A program made the position numbers and the translations under genes. DNA of 32,738 nucleotides from Syntrophales bacterium (GTDB lineage Bacteria > Desulfobacterota > Desulfobaccia > Desulfobaccales > 0-14-0-80-60-11): the NCBI GenBank assembly GCA_028688935.1, contig JAQTXE010000002.1, positions 1-32,738 on the forward strand, written 5' to 3'. Positions 1-9,339 of the stretch are shown piece after piece; within the stretch, counting starts at the first letter, position 1; each line of letters opens with the position of its first letter. Under the pieces are notes generated by a model that saw nothing but the letters and a program-made list of their open reading frames with translations, searched no databases and was not told where the DNA came from.

Positions 1-64
1 CGGCGGCCCAGACTCTTAAAGAGGCCGGCCGGGAATGGGCGATGCCTGCTTACTCCCAATGCTC

Positions 65-703
65 CTAAGGGGCGCCGGTCTTGCCGGCGCTCAAAGCGGA
101 GATTAAGGCCGGAGCCCCGGCAAAGGAATCCAGATGATAATTTGCCTGCAATTCCGGGTTACGGTAGGCCACCAGAGGCACGCCGGCATTCCTGGCGAAT
201 TCTTCATCCACCCGGGAGTCGCCGATATAAATGGCTTCTTGGGGCTCCAGGCCGAAGTGGTTGAGAATACGCCAGAAGGACTCCGGGTCCGGTTTCGGGC
301 GGCTCACATCCAGCGCGGAAATCACCAGGTCGAAGTGCTCCTCCAGACGGTGATACTTTAGCACCGCCCGGGTGGTGGTGGACCGGTTGGTGGCCAGGGC
401 GCTGACGAAATTGGGGCGCAAAAACTCCAGGAACTCCCGCAAATAGGGCTCCTCCACCATCATGGGAATAAAGGGATGGTAATCCAGGGTGCGGGCGAAC
501 TGCCGGACCGCGTCCAGGTCGGGATAGTCCCGGAAGAGATATTCCAGGGAGGCAAACACTGTGTGGCTGTGGACGTACTCCACGGCTATAGGGGTTAAAG
601 GCGGCAGGCCGAATTGCTGCAATATGGCATTGTAGAAAGCAATATTGGCCGCACGCGAGTCAAACAACACCCCGTCGCAATCGAAAGCTATCAATTTCAG
701 CAA
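65..703 (-). CDS. HAD-superfamily hydrolase (phosphoglycolate phosphatase-like)
   Basis: ORF with MLKLIAFDCDGVLFDSR (HAD motif I) and IYIGDSRVDEEFARNAG (motif III/IV). Confidence 0.85.
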   Translation of the reverse strand: MLKLIAFDCDGVLFDSRAANIAFYNAILQQFGLPPLTPIAVEYVHSHTVFASLEYLFRDYPDLDAVRQFARTLDYHPFIPMMVEEPYLREFLEFLRPNFVSALATNRSTTTRAVLKYHRLEEHFDLVISALDVSRPKPDPESFWRILNHFGLEPQEAIYIGDSRVDEEFARNAGVPLVAYRNPELQANYHLDSFAGAPALISALSAGKTGAP

Positions 704-880
704 ATTATTAATCCTGGTGACGCGACGTGATTATTAGAGTTAAGCCCGAGGGTCGGAGTTAGGCCGCTACGCGTCTTACGACCTTTAAATTACTGTCCTT
801 TCGCGGTCTTGTCAATAAGGAATCCCAACGGGAGTGGTCTGGCCGGGAGGAAAAAACGTGTGTCAGGCCCGAAGTTGCGG

Positions 881-1918
<1,038 letters not shown>

Positions 1919-1921
1919 CTA

Positions 1922-2359
1922 TCAACCCTTTTTCACAAATAATTCCATAAGTTCATCATCCACGTCAAATCGCAGCCGGTTAACCGGCGCTTTTTTCTTC
2001 TCTTCCTCCACCGCCAGCCACTGGGCTTCGGGGGTTTGCAATTTAAAGGCCCCTGAGGCCTTCATCTTACTGAGAAAAGCCCCGGCCATCATGTTAGTGG
2101 TCTCTTTGAGGATATCTTCCATTTCCGGCTGGGAGATTTCCTCTTCATCGGTCCCGAGAAAGTTGGCGGCCATTTTCCGGGCCAGGCTCTGGGGCACCTG
2201 CAAGCCGATGCAAATGGATTGGGGACCGGCGATGGTCACCCAGGAGCGGAGAAAAGGCCCCCGGGCCGGCAGCACTTCCCCCTCTTCCAGACTTTCAGGG
2301 AAGAGGTAGAACATGGTCTCCAGGACTTCAAAAGTCGCAGCCTTCAGATTCGATAGCAT
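1922..2359 (-). CDS. CheX/CheC-type chemotaxis phosphatase-like protein
   Basis: Motif D-x3-E-x2-N-x3-G (DILKETTNMMAG) typical of CheC/CheX/FliY; position between cheB and cheY. Confidence 0.7.
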   Translation of the reverse strand: MLSNLKAATFEVLETMFYLFPESLEEGEVLPARGPFLRSWVTIAGPQSICIGLQVPQSLARKMAANFLGTDEEEISQPEMEDILKETTNMMAGAFLSKMKASGAFKLQTPEAQWLAVEEEKKKAPVNRLRFDVDDELMELFVKKG

Positions 2360-2747
2360 CCGGTGTTTGAGCCTCCCCCAGAATACCGGTCAGTTTTTTC
2401 CTGATGGTTTCCGGGCGAAAGGGTTTCTGGATATAATCCTGAACCCCGAGATTCAAGAAGGGGTTGATCACCTCCGGCCGGGACTCCGTGGTAATCAGGA
2501 CCACGGGAATATTGCGCCACAGTTTGTGATCCTTTAAGGTTTCCACCAGGGCGGCGCCGTCCATGCCCGGCATATGGATGTCCGACAGGATGATGTCCAC
2601 CCAGTTGTGCTCCAGGATGCCCAAGGCTTCCTGACCGTTGGCCCCTTCGAAGTATTCGCCGATGTCAAAGCCGGAAATCACCAGCACCTTGCGGATCAGG
2701 GCCCGCATGGTAGCTGAGTCATCCACGATTAGCACATTGTACGCCAT
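2328..2747 (-). CDS. CheY-like response regulator (stand-alone receiver)
   Basis: VLIVDDSATMRALIRKVL, IILSDIHMPGMDG, VVLITTES, DYIQKPF. Confidence 0.93.
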   Translation of the reverse strand: MAYNVLIVDDSATMRALIRKVLVISGFDIGEYFEGANGQEALGILEHNWVDIILSDIHMPGMDGAALVETLKDHKLWRNIPVVLITTESRPEVINPFLNLGVQDYIQKPFRPETIRKKLTGILGEAQTPDAIESEGCDF

Positions 2748-3603
2748 CTTGATTTCCCATCAGACCGAAGAAGACCTGGGCTTCATCCCAGGCGCTGCCA
2801 AATTGCAGCAGGATTTTCTGTAAATTCTTTTCCCGTAGATGAAAGTGCCGCAAAACTTCAGGATAGCCGGTATAAGCCAGGCCGTCGGCGCCCAGATCCT
2901 GGCCGAACATCATGGTCAGGATATCGCCCAGATAAACCAGCAAGGTCAAGTCGTCGGTATAAGCCTCGGGTTTATCCAGATGATGATAGGTGATGGCCAG
3001 ACGCAGCCGGTCCGGGAAATCCCACATCCGGGCCATCTCTCCCCCCATTTCGGCGTGGTCCACTCCCAGGATGATCTTTTCCGCGGCCTGGAAGGGGACT
3101 CCCTCTTTTTCCACCACTTCCATGATTTCATGGAACTTCTGCTCCACAAAGAGACTTAAGACCACCTTGCCGATATCGTGCATCAGGCCGGCGGTGAATC
3201 CCGTGGCCTGGTCGGGCAGGGAAATTTCCCGGGACAGGAGGTCTACCATCAGCGCGCAGCTCACGGAATGCCGCCATAACCCCTGGCGTTCGGTAAAATA
3301 ACCGGGGGTGGGCGCGGAAAAGAGGCGGGTGGCGCCACTGGCGATAATGATTTTCAAAAGCTCCTGGGTCCCCAGCAGCAGCAGGGCCTGATGCAGCGAG
3401 TGAATCTCTCTTCTCAAACCGAAGTAGGCGGAATTGCTAATGCGTAGGATGTTGGCGGTAACGGCTGGATCAAACTTCACCACCTCTACTAATTCCTGAA
3501 TGCTCACTTCCGGTTTATTGAGCAGGAGCAAGGCCCTTTGGGCTACCATGGGAAAAGGCGGCAAATTTTTTAAAGATCGCAGAACTTGTGGCACTAAACT
3601 CAT
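2719..3603 (-). CDS. HDOD domain protein
   Basis: LPPFPMVAQRALLLLNKPEVSIQELVEVVKFDPAVTANILRISNSAYFG and GLMHDIGKVVL match HDOD family signatures. Confidence 0.88.
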   Translation of the reverse strand: MSLVPQVLRSLKNLPPFPMVAQRALLLLNKPEVSIQELVEVVKFDPAVTANILRISNSAYFGLRREIHSLHQALLLLGTQELLKIIIASGATRLFSAPTPGYFTERQGLWRHSVSCALMVDLLSREISLPDQATGFTAGLMHDIGKVVLSLFVEQKFHEIMEVVEKEGVPFQAAEKIILGVDHAEMGGEMARMWDFPDRLRLAITYHHLDKPEAYTDDLTLLVYLGDILTMMFGQDLGADGLAYTGYPEVLRHFHLREKNLQKILLQFGSAWDEAQVFFGLMGNQDGVQCANRG

Positions 3604-3616
3604 GGTTTTTGCTCCC

Positions 3617-4102
3617 TTATAAATCTTTAATTACTTGGTTCTGGCCGATGATCTTTACCCACACCCTGCCCGTGGCGATCTCCAGGTACATGGTCCTGGC
3701 CTTAACTCCGCCCACGTCCTCATTGTCGATCAGGACGTTGTTCTTTAAGAAAATCTTGCGCAAGGCCGCGTAATTACGGCGGCCGATGTTAAAATGTTCC
3801 GGTCCTCCCAAGACCTGGCTGCCTCCGGCCACCTTCACCACCATGCGGTGCTTCACCGCTCCCAGTTTGTAACATTCCCGGAATAGCTGGGGGATGCCGG
3901 TGTCCGCAAACATAAAGGGGTTTTGCCGTCCCTTTTCTTCATCCAGCGAGGATTCCGGCAACATATAGTGGAGGATACCCCCCACCCTGACTTTAGGATC
4001 ATAAACCGCCACCCCGATACAGGAGCCCAGAGCGTGGGTTACCACCAACTGCTGTGGTTGGCTGCTGATCTTCATATCAGCCACCCCTACCACGATCTGC
4101 AT
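3617..4102 (-). CDS. cheD: Chemoreceptor glutamine deamidase CheD (start assigned at the internal Met MQIVVGVADMK)
   Basis: HALGSCIGVAVYDP and GGILHYMLPES motifs. The longer ORF start (4168) overlaps cheR, whereas Met at 4102 lies just after cheR ends at 4114. Confidence 0.9.
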   Translation of the reverse strand: MQIVVGVADMKISSQPQQLVVTHALGSCIGVAVYDPKVRVGGILHYMLPESSLDEEKGRQNPFMFADTGIPQLFRECYKLGAVKHRMVVKVAGGSQVLGGPEHFNIGRRNYAALRKIFLKNNVLIDNEDVGGVKARTMYLEIATGRVWVKIIGQNQVIKDL

Positions 4103-4113
4103 CTTCCGGGCCT

Positions 4114-5010
4114 CTATTTCCGATATATGGTCGGCTTGACGTACGCAAATTGATGGTTGACGTTGCACAGGCTCTCCGAATGCCCGATAAATAAATAACC
4201 GCCCGGCTTAAGGCATTGATGAAATTTTTTGATCAACTCTGTCTGGGTGGCTTTTTCGAAATAGATCATGACGTTGCGGCAGAAGATGACGTCAAACTCA
4301 TCTTTGAAAGGGAAGGGATCCATCAGGTTGAAACGGAAGAATTCCACCAGTTGTTTCACTTCAGGTTTAACCCTGACAAAGCCTTCCCACTGATTAACTC
4401 CCTTTTGAAAAAACCGCCGCCGCCATTCCTGGGATAGAGGTTCCACCCGGGACATTGGGTAAATTCCACGCTGGGCCTGATTCAGCACCTGGGTATTGAT
4501 ATCCGAGGCGTGGATCTTGACCCCGGACAATTCCTTGGCTGGGATGGCGTTTAGCAATACCATGGCCATGGTATAGGGCTCCTCGCCGCTGGAGCAGCCG
4601 GCGCTCCACAAGCGCCACTGGGGCGTCCCTGTACACTTTTGCCGTAAAGCCGGTAACAACTCCTGGCCCAGAAACTCGAAGTGTTTGGGCTCCCTCCAGA
4701 AGGCCGTCATGTTGGTGGAGATGGCATCCAGGAGATTGACGAGTTCCAGCCCGGAAGAATCCTCAAGCACCTGCCGGTAATATTCCTTGAAGCTGGTAAG
4801 CTTTCTGGTCCTGAGGAACTTGGTCAAGCGGGACCGCACCAGTTCCTTTTTCTGGGCAGGCAGGTGAATGCCGGCATGGTCGTAAACCAACTGGCTCAGC
4901 TGGGTGAATTCGGCATCGGAGAGTTCCGGCATCGTCGTGGTGATACCGGGTACGCACGCCGACTTCTCCGTCCCTGCATAGCTACGCTTTTCCCTGGCAA
5001 AATTGACCAA
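4114..5010 (-). CDS. cheR: Chemotaxis protein methyltransferase CheR
   Basis: WSAGCSSGEEPYTMAM, DVIFCRNVMIYF, GGYLFIGHSESL. Confidence 0.96.
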   Translation of the reverse strand: MVNFAREKRSYAGTEKSACVPGITTTMPELSDAEFTQLSQLVYDHAGIHLPAQKKELVRSRLTKFLRTRKLTSFKEYYRQVLEDSSGLELVNLLDAISTNMTAFWREPKHFEFLGQELLPALRQKCTGTPQWRLWSAGCSSGEEPYTMAMVLLNAIPAKELSGVKIHASDINTQVLNQAQRGIYPMSRVEPLSQEWRRRFFQKGVNQWEGFVRVKPEVKQLVEFFRFNLMDPFPFKDEFDVIFCRNVMIYFEKATQTELIKKFHQCLKPGGYLFIGHSESLCNVNHQFAYVKPTIYRK

Positions 5011-5028
5011 TGCTTCTCTCCGGAAGAT

Positions 5029-5544
5029 TTAACTCGCCAAGCCCTCGAGCCCGGCCATCTCTTCACCGGTCAACACTTTATCGATATCCAGCAGGATCTT
5101 GATGGTTCCCTTGGCCTTGGCGATGCCCAGGATGTATTGGGTTTTGAGCCGGGTGCCAAAGGAGGGGGGAGGTTCAATGTCATCCCCATTGATGTTCAAG
5201 ACCTCGGAGACCGAATCCACCACGACCCCCATCTGCACCGACCCCACCTGGCTGTGTACTTCCACCACGATGATACAGGTGCGTTCCCCATATTCAGCTT
5301 CTTCCAGCCCAAACTTGAGCCTGAGGTCGATGACCGGGATAACCCGGCCCCGAAGATTGATGACCCCTTTGACGTATTCCGGGGTTTGGGGGACCGCGGT
5401 GATATCCATCATGCCGATGATTTCCCTCACTTTTAAAATTTCCAGGCCATAATCCTCCGCAGCCAGGGTAAAGGTGAGGTATTTCCCTTCCTTTTCCTGA
5501 AGGGTATTGGTCTCTTGTTGTAGTTGCCTCGCCGCCTGGGACAT
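5029..5544 (-). CDS. cheW: Chemotaxis coupling protein CheW
   Basis: YLTFTLAAEDYGLEILKVREIIGMMDITAVPQTPEYVKGVINLRGRVIPVIDLRLKFG. Confidence 0.96.
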   Translation of the reverse strand: MSQAARQLQQETNTLQEKEGKYLTFTLAAEDYGLEILKVREIIGMMDITAVPQTPEYVKGVINLRGRVIPVIDLRLKFGLEEAEYGERTCIIVVEVHSQVGSVQMGVVVDSVSEVLNINGDDIEPPPSFGTRLKTQYILGIAKAKGTIKILLDIDKVLTGEEMAGLEGLAS

Positions 5545-5666
5545 TGCTATGATCCTCCTGAATTATCAGTCTTCTGTCTGAGTAAAATGTATTTTTCGGG
5601 GCCCACCCGCTGACATTACCGGAGTGGGCCTTCGCTTCTTTCCCTAAAGCATTATCGGCGGTATGG

Positions 5667-7304
5667 TTAAAATTCCTTAAAGTGTTCTTCACCCAAAGGG
5701 ATCACTTGCTCCGGGGAGACTTCCTGGCCTTGGGGAAGATGTAAGGTTTTGGGCTGCGGGGCCAGCTTCCGGCCGTGGGATGGCTTTGCCAGACCTTGTC
5801 CCTGCACGTGCGCCAATTTCTTGCCATTGGCCCCCGGCCTGGCAGTCACCGCCTCCTGCCTGGAGCCGTTCACATTGCCACCCACCAAATCTTCCAAATA
5901 TCTCATGGTAGACTGCAAGTTACGGCTCTGGGATGAGAGTTGCTGGCTGGTGGCCGCGGCTTCTTCAGCGCTGGCCGCAGTACTTTGCACCACCTGGTCC
6001 ATATGGGACACGGACTGGGAAATCTGTTCCAGTCCATGGGCTTGCTCCTGGCTGGCCGCGGCAATCTCGTCCACCAACTGGGCCACTTTCTGGGCCCCAT
6101 GGCTCAGTTCCTGGAATGCAGCCTCCGCCTGTTTCACCAGGCCCGCGCCTTCGTCAATGCGGCTCACCGTCCCTTCGATCAATTCAGAAGTGGTCTTGGC
6201 GGCCGTAGCGGCTCTCTGGGCCAGGGACCGGACCTCTTCCGCCACCACCGCAAAGCCTTTCCCCGCTTCGCCGGCCCGGGCCGCCTCCACTGCCGCGTTT
6301 AGAGACAACAAATTGGTCTGGAAAGAGATTTCATCAATAGTCTTGATAATCTTGGCGATCTCGGAGCCCGCCTGGGAAACCGCGTCCATGGCCTTCTGGG
6401 TGGCTGCCATGGTATCATTGGCTTTGGTTACCACCTGGGTGGTCTCCCGCATCATCTGGTTGGCCTCCCTGGCATTATCGGCGTTTTGCCTGGTCATGGC
6501 CGTCAACTCCTCCAGGGAGGCGGAGGTCTCCTCCAGACTGGCGGCCTGCTCCGAAGAACCCTGGGCCAGGTTCTGGGAGGTGGCGGCCACTTCTGAAGAA
6601 GCGGTCAGCACTTCATCCGAGGCCTGCTGCATCTGCAGGGTTACGCCTCCCAGGCGTCCCAAGCTGCGCATGGGGAAATAGAGGATGCAGGCCAGAAGAA
6701 GAAGGACCGGCACGATTACTATGAGCAAGGCATTACGCGTGGACGCGGCCTGTTCCGCCACATCATTCACGTAGATGCCGGTGCCCAGGATCCACCCCCA
6801 GGGAGTAAAGGCCTTGACGAAGGAAAGCTTAGGGACTATGCGGTTCTTATCGTCTTTCCACTGCCAATAATAGTCCACAAACCCTTCGCCCTTTTCCCTG
6901 CAGACCCTGGCAAACTCCACGAACAAGGCTTTACCCTGTTTGTCTTTGTAGGTGCTCAGGTCCTGGCCGTCCAATTTTGTGACCATGGGATGCATGATCA
7001 TCTTGGGGCCAAAATCATTGATCCATAGATAGTCTTTGCCCTCCGGGCCATAACGCATGCCCTTGATGATCTTCAGAGCGCCTTCCTTGGCTTTCTCTGG
7101 AGTGAGAGTGCCGTTTTTTTCCAGGGCATAGAAGTTTTCCAGGACTCCAAATGCAGTCCGCACCACTTCCTGGACCTGGGTCTGCTTTTCCTTGAAGACC
7201 GCCTTTTTGGCGGACGGCAGTATCCATAGGAAGATCAGGCCCATGAATACCAGGAATACCGCGGTGAACTGCCCTAAAATTTTATAACGGATATGAATGC
7301 GCAT
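5667..7304 (-). CDS. Methyl-accepting chemotaxis protein with single-Cache-like sensor domain
   Basis: TM helix, Cache-like ligand region ([33 protein letters not shown]), hairpin [40 protein letters not shown]. Confidence 0.93.
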   Translation of the reverse strand: MRIHIRYKILGQFTAVFLVFMGLIFLWILPSAKKAVFKEKQTQVQEVVRTAFGVLENFYALEKNGTLTPEKAKEGALKIIKGMRYGPEGKDYLWINDFGPKMIMHPMVTKLDGQDLSTYKDKQGKALFVEFARVCREKGEGFVDYYWQWKDDKNRIVPKLSFVKAFTPWGWILGTGIYVNDVAEQAASTRNALLIVIVPVLLLLACILYFPMRSLGRLGGVTLQMQQASDEVLTASSEVAATSQNLAQGSSEQAASLEETSASLEELTAMTRQNADNAREANQMMRETTQVVTKANDTMAATQKAMDAVSQAGSEIAKIIKTIDEISFQTNLLSLNAAVEAARAGEAGKGFAVVAEEVRSLAQRAATAAKTTSELIEGTVSRIDEGAGLVKQAEAAFQELSHGAQKVAQLVDEIAAASQEQAHGLEQISQSVSHMDQVVQSTAASAEEAAATSQQLSSQSRNLQSTMRYLEDLVGGNVNGSRQEAVTARPGANGKKLAHVQGQGLAKPSHGRKLAPQPKTLHLPQGQEVSPEQVIPLGEEHFKEF

Positions 7305-7495
7305 TACCCTGCCCTCCGGTTAATTTTGAATGAGATGGGAGATGAAAGAGTTCACCATCTCAATTTTTTCTTGGGTTTTCTAATCTCAATCTCTCCCAGC
7401 AGAATGGCCTTTTCCGCCTAACACCCCCTGGAGAGGGCAGTTTCCGGTTAGTTGCACTTTGTCTGCCGTCATTTTCCTGGTCAGTCCTAATTTGT

Positions 7496-9076
7496 CTAGA
7501 AGCCCTGGCTCTTCTCAGGGGGAATATTTCCTTCCGGCGCTCCCACCAGTGATTGCTGGTGTTCCAAAAGATGTTTCCCTTTACCGTTGAAGGCGATGGT
7601 TTGGCGCAACGAGGCCAGCCTCCCCCCGGGGAGGTGTTTACCGTTGCGTGCCGGCCTCATGCCGTTGACGCCTCCGGCCACCATGGACATGAGTTCGTCC
7701 ACAATGCCCTTCATCTGATGGGATTGGGCGGTGAGTTCCTGGGAGGCGCTGGCGCTTTCTTCGGCGTTGGCCGCGTTCTGCTGCACTACCAGGTCCATGT
7801 CGCCCACGGCCCGGTTGATCTGTTCGATCTCCCGGGCCTGTTCCTTACTGGCCTCGGAAATCTCCCCCACCAGGCTGTTGACCTTCTTGGCGGATTCGCC
7901 CATATCGTAGAATTTGGTCAGGGTCTCTTGGATCTGGAGGTTACCCGTCTCAATATGCTTGGCAGTCTCACCGATGAGGTCATCGGTGCTCTTGGCCGCG
8001 TCCGCGGCCCGCATCGCCAGGTTCCGCACCTCGTCGGCCACCACCGCGAAACCCGCGCCCGCCTGTCCGGCCCGGGCCGCTTCCACCGCGGCATTTAAGG
8101 CCAGCAGATTGGTCTGGAAGGCGATCTCATCAATACTCTTGATGATTTTCTTGATGCTGTCCCCGGATTGGGCAATGGTCTCAATGGACGCTTTGGCGGC
8201 CCGGATGGATTTGTGCACGTCCCTGGTCTTTTCATTGGTCAGGATCACCAGGCGATTACACTCTTCGGCATTGTCCGTATTCTGTTTGACCGTGGAGGCA
8301 ATCAGATTCATGGAGGCCGCGGTCTCTTCCAGAGAGGCCGCCTGTTGCGAGGCTCCCTGGGCCAGGGATTGGCTGGAAGAAGAGACCTGATTGGAGGCTT
8401 CGGCCACCTGTTCTGCGGCCCCTTCCAGTTGCAGGGTGACTCCTTGCAGAGTTCCGGTTATGCCTTTGGACATGAGAAAGGCGATGATCAGTCCCATGAT
8501 CAAGGATGCCAGGCCAAGGACCATGATGTTGCGCCGGGTAGTGCTGCTGGCGGCTGCAAAAGCTTCTCCGGTTAAGGAGTGCTCCTTCACCACCTGCCGG
8601 GCTTGGTTGAGCAGAGACTGGATTTTTTCCAGGTTGGCCTTAATCTTGGCTTCATAAATGCTTTGCGGCTTATCTGACTTACTGACCTCCAGGGCAGCTT
8701 GATGCAGGAGGCGGTGGGGCTCCTCTATTCCTTGGAGCACCGGCGCCAGGTCCGGTATCCACCTTTCCGCGTCTTTGCGGCCTGAGCCATAGAGCCAAAG
8801 GCCGAAACCGCATTTATGGTCATCCGTTTCCAAGTCCAACTTGGAGGTTTTGCCGGCGGCCACACCGGCTAAAAGCTTGGTGGTCCACAAAAGATGGTCA
8901 ACTTCCTTCTGGGCCAGCAACGTATCCAGCTTGTTGGCCTGCATCATTACCTCGGCATTATGGGCTAGCCGGCCGATACCCGCGAAACTCACCAAGCCGA
9001 TGGTGGCCAGTAGCAACAAGGTCAGGCCCGAACCCATCGCAACTTTTTTGCCAATTGATAAGTTTCTCCAATTCAT
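7496..9076 (-). CDS. Methyl-accepting chemotaxis protein with CZB-like zinc-binding segment between two TM helices (start assigned at MNWRNLSIG)
   Basis: Hairpin [43 protein letters not shown]-like DHLLW...DHKCGFGLWLYGSG...EPHRLLHQAA. Confidence 0.9.
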   Translation of the reverse strand: MNWRNLSIGKKVAMGSGLTLLLLATIGLVSFAGIGRLAHNAEVMMQANKLDTLLAQKEVDHLLWTTKLLAGVAAGKTSKLDLETDDHKCGFGLWLYGSGRKDAERWIPDLAPVLQGIEEPHRLLHQAALEVSKSDKPQSIYEAKIKANLEKIQSLLNQARQVVKEHSLTGEAFAAASSTTRRNIMVLGLASLIMGLIIAFLMSKGITGTLQGVTLQLEGAAEQVAEASNQVSSSSQSLAQGASQQAASLEETAASMNLIASTVKQNTDNAEECNRLVILTNEKTRDVHKSIRAAKASIETIAQSGDSIKKIIKSIDEIAFQTNLLALNAAVEAARAGQAGAGFAVVADEVRNLAMRAADAAKSTDDLIGETAKHIETGNLQIQETLTKFYDMGESAKKVNSLVGEISEASKEQAREIEQINRAVGDMDLVVQQNAANAEESASASQELTAQSHQMKGIVDELMSMVAGGVNGMRPARNGKHLPGGRLASLRQTIAFNGKGKHLLEHQQSLVGAPEGNIPPEKSQGF

Positions 9077-9339
9077 ATCCACCTCTCTAATCGGGCGCGG
9101 CCCTTCTTCGACCCAATCAGCCCTTCTATGGCGGCTTCCTTGCTGCAACCACCGGTTAAGGCCGTCCTTTTAAGCCCCCTCTGGCAATCAGTCCCGCTTT
9201 TCTTATTTCCTTGTTTTTGGCTATCTCCTTCTGGACAGTCAAAGCTTTCAGGGTTAACGGCCCCACCCTCAAAGTCTTGCCTGGCCCCCTATCTACTATC
9301 CGTCTTGGCTTCTCGATACCTCTTTGGCTAAATCCACCT

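Noticed and set aside
71-95. GC-rich hairpin GCGCCGG-tctt-GCCGGCGC at the HAD gene end as terminator
   Set aside because: It lies inside the coding end of the HAD ORF (ALSAGKTGAP) with no following T-run.
5749-6681. 310-aa plus-strand ORF antisense to an MCP
   Set aside because: Ala/Ser/Trp-rich shadow of the conserved MCP signalling domain.
7332-7361. GAGATGG/CCATCTC inverted repeat between the two MCP genes as terminator or heptad array
   Set aside because: The T-run is on the wrong side for the minus-strand operon and only two heptad-like units (GAGATGG GAGATGA) are present; too weak to claim.
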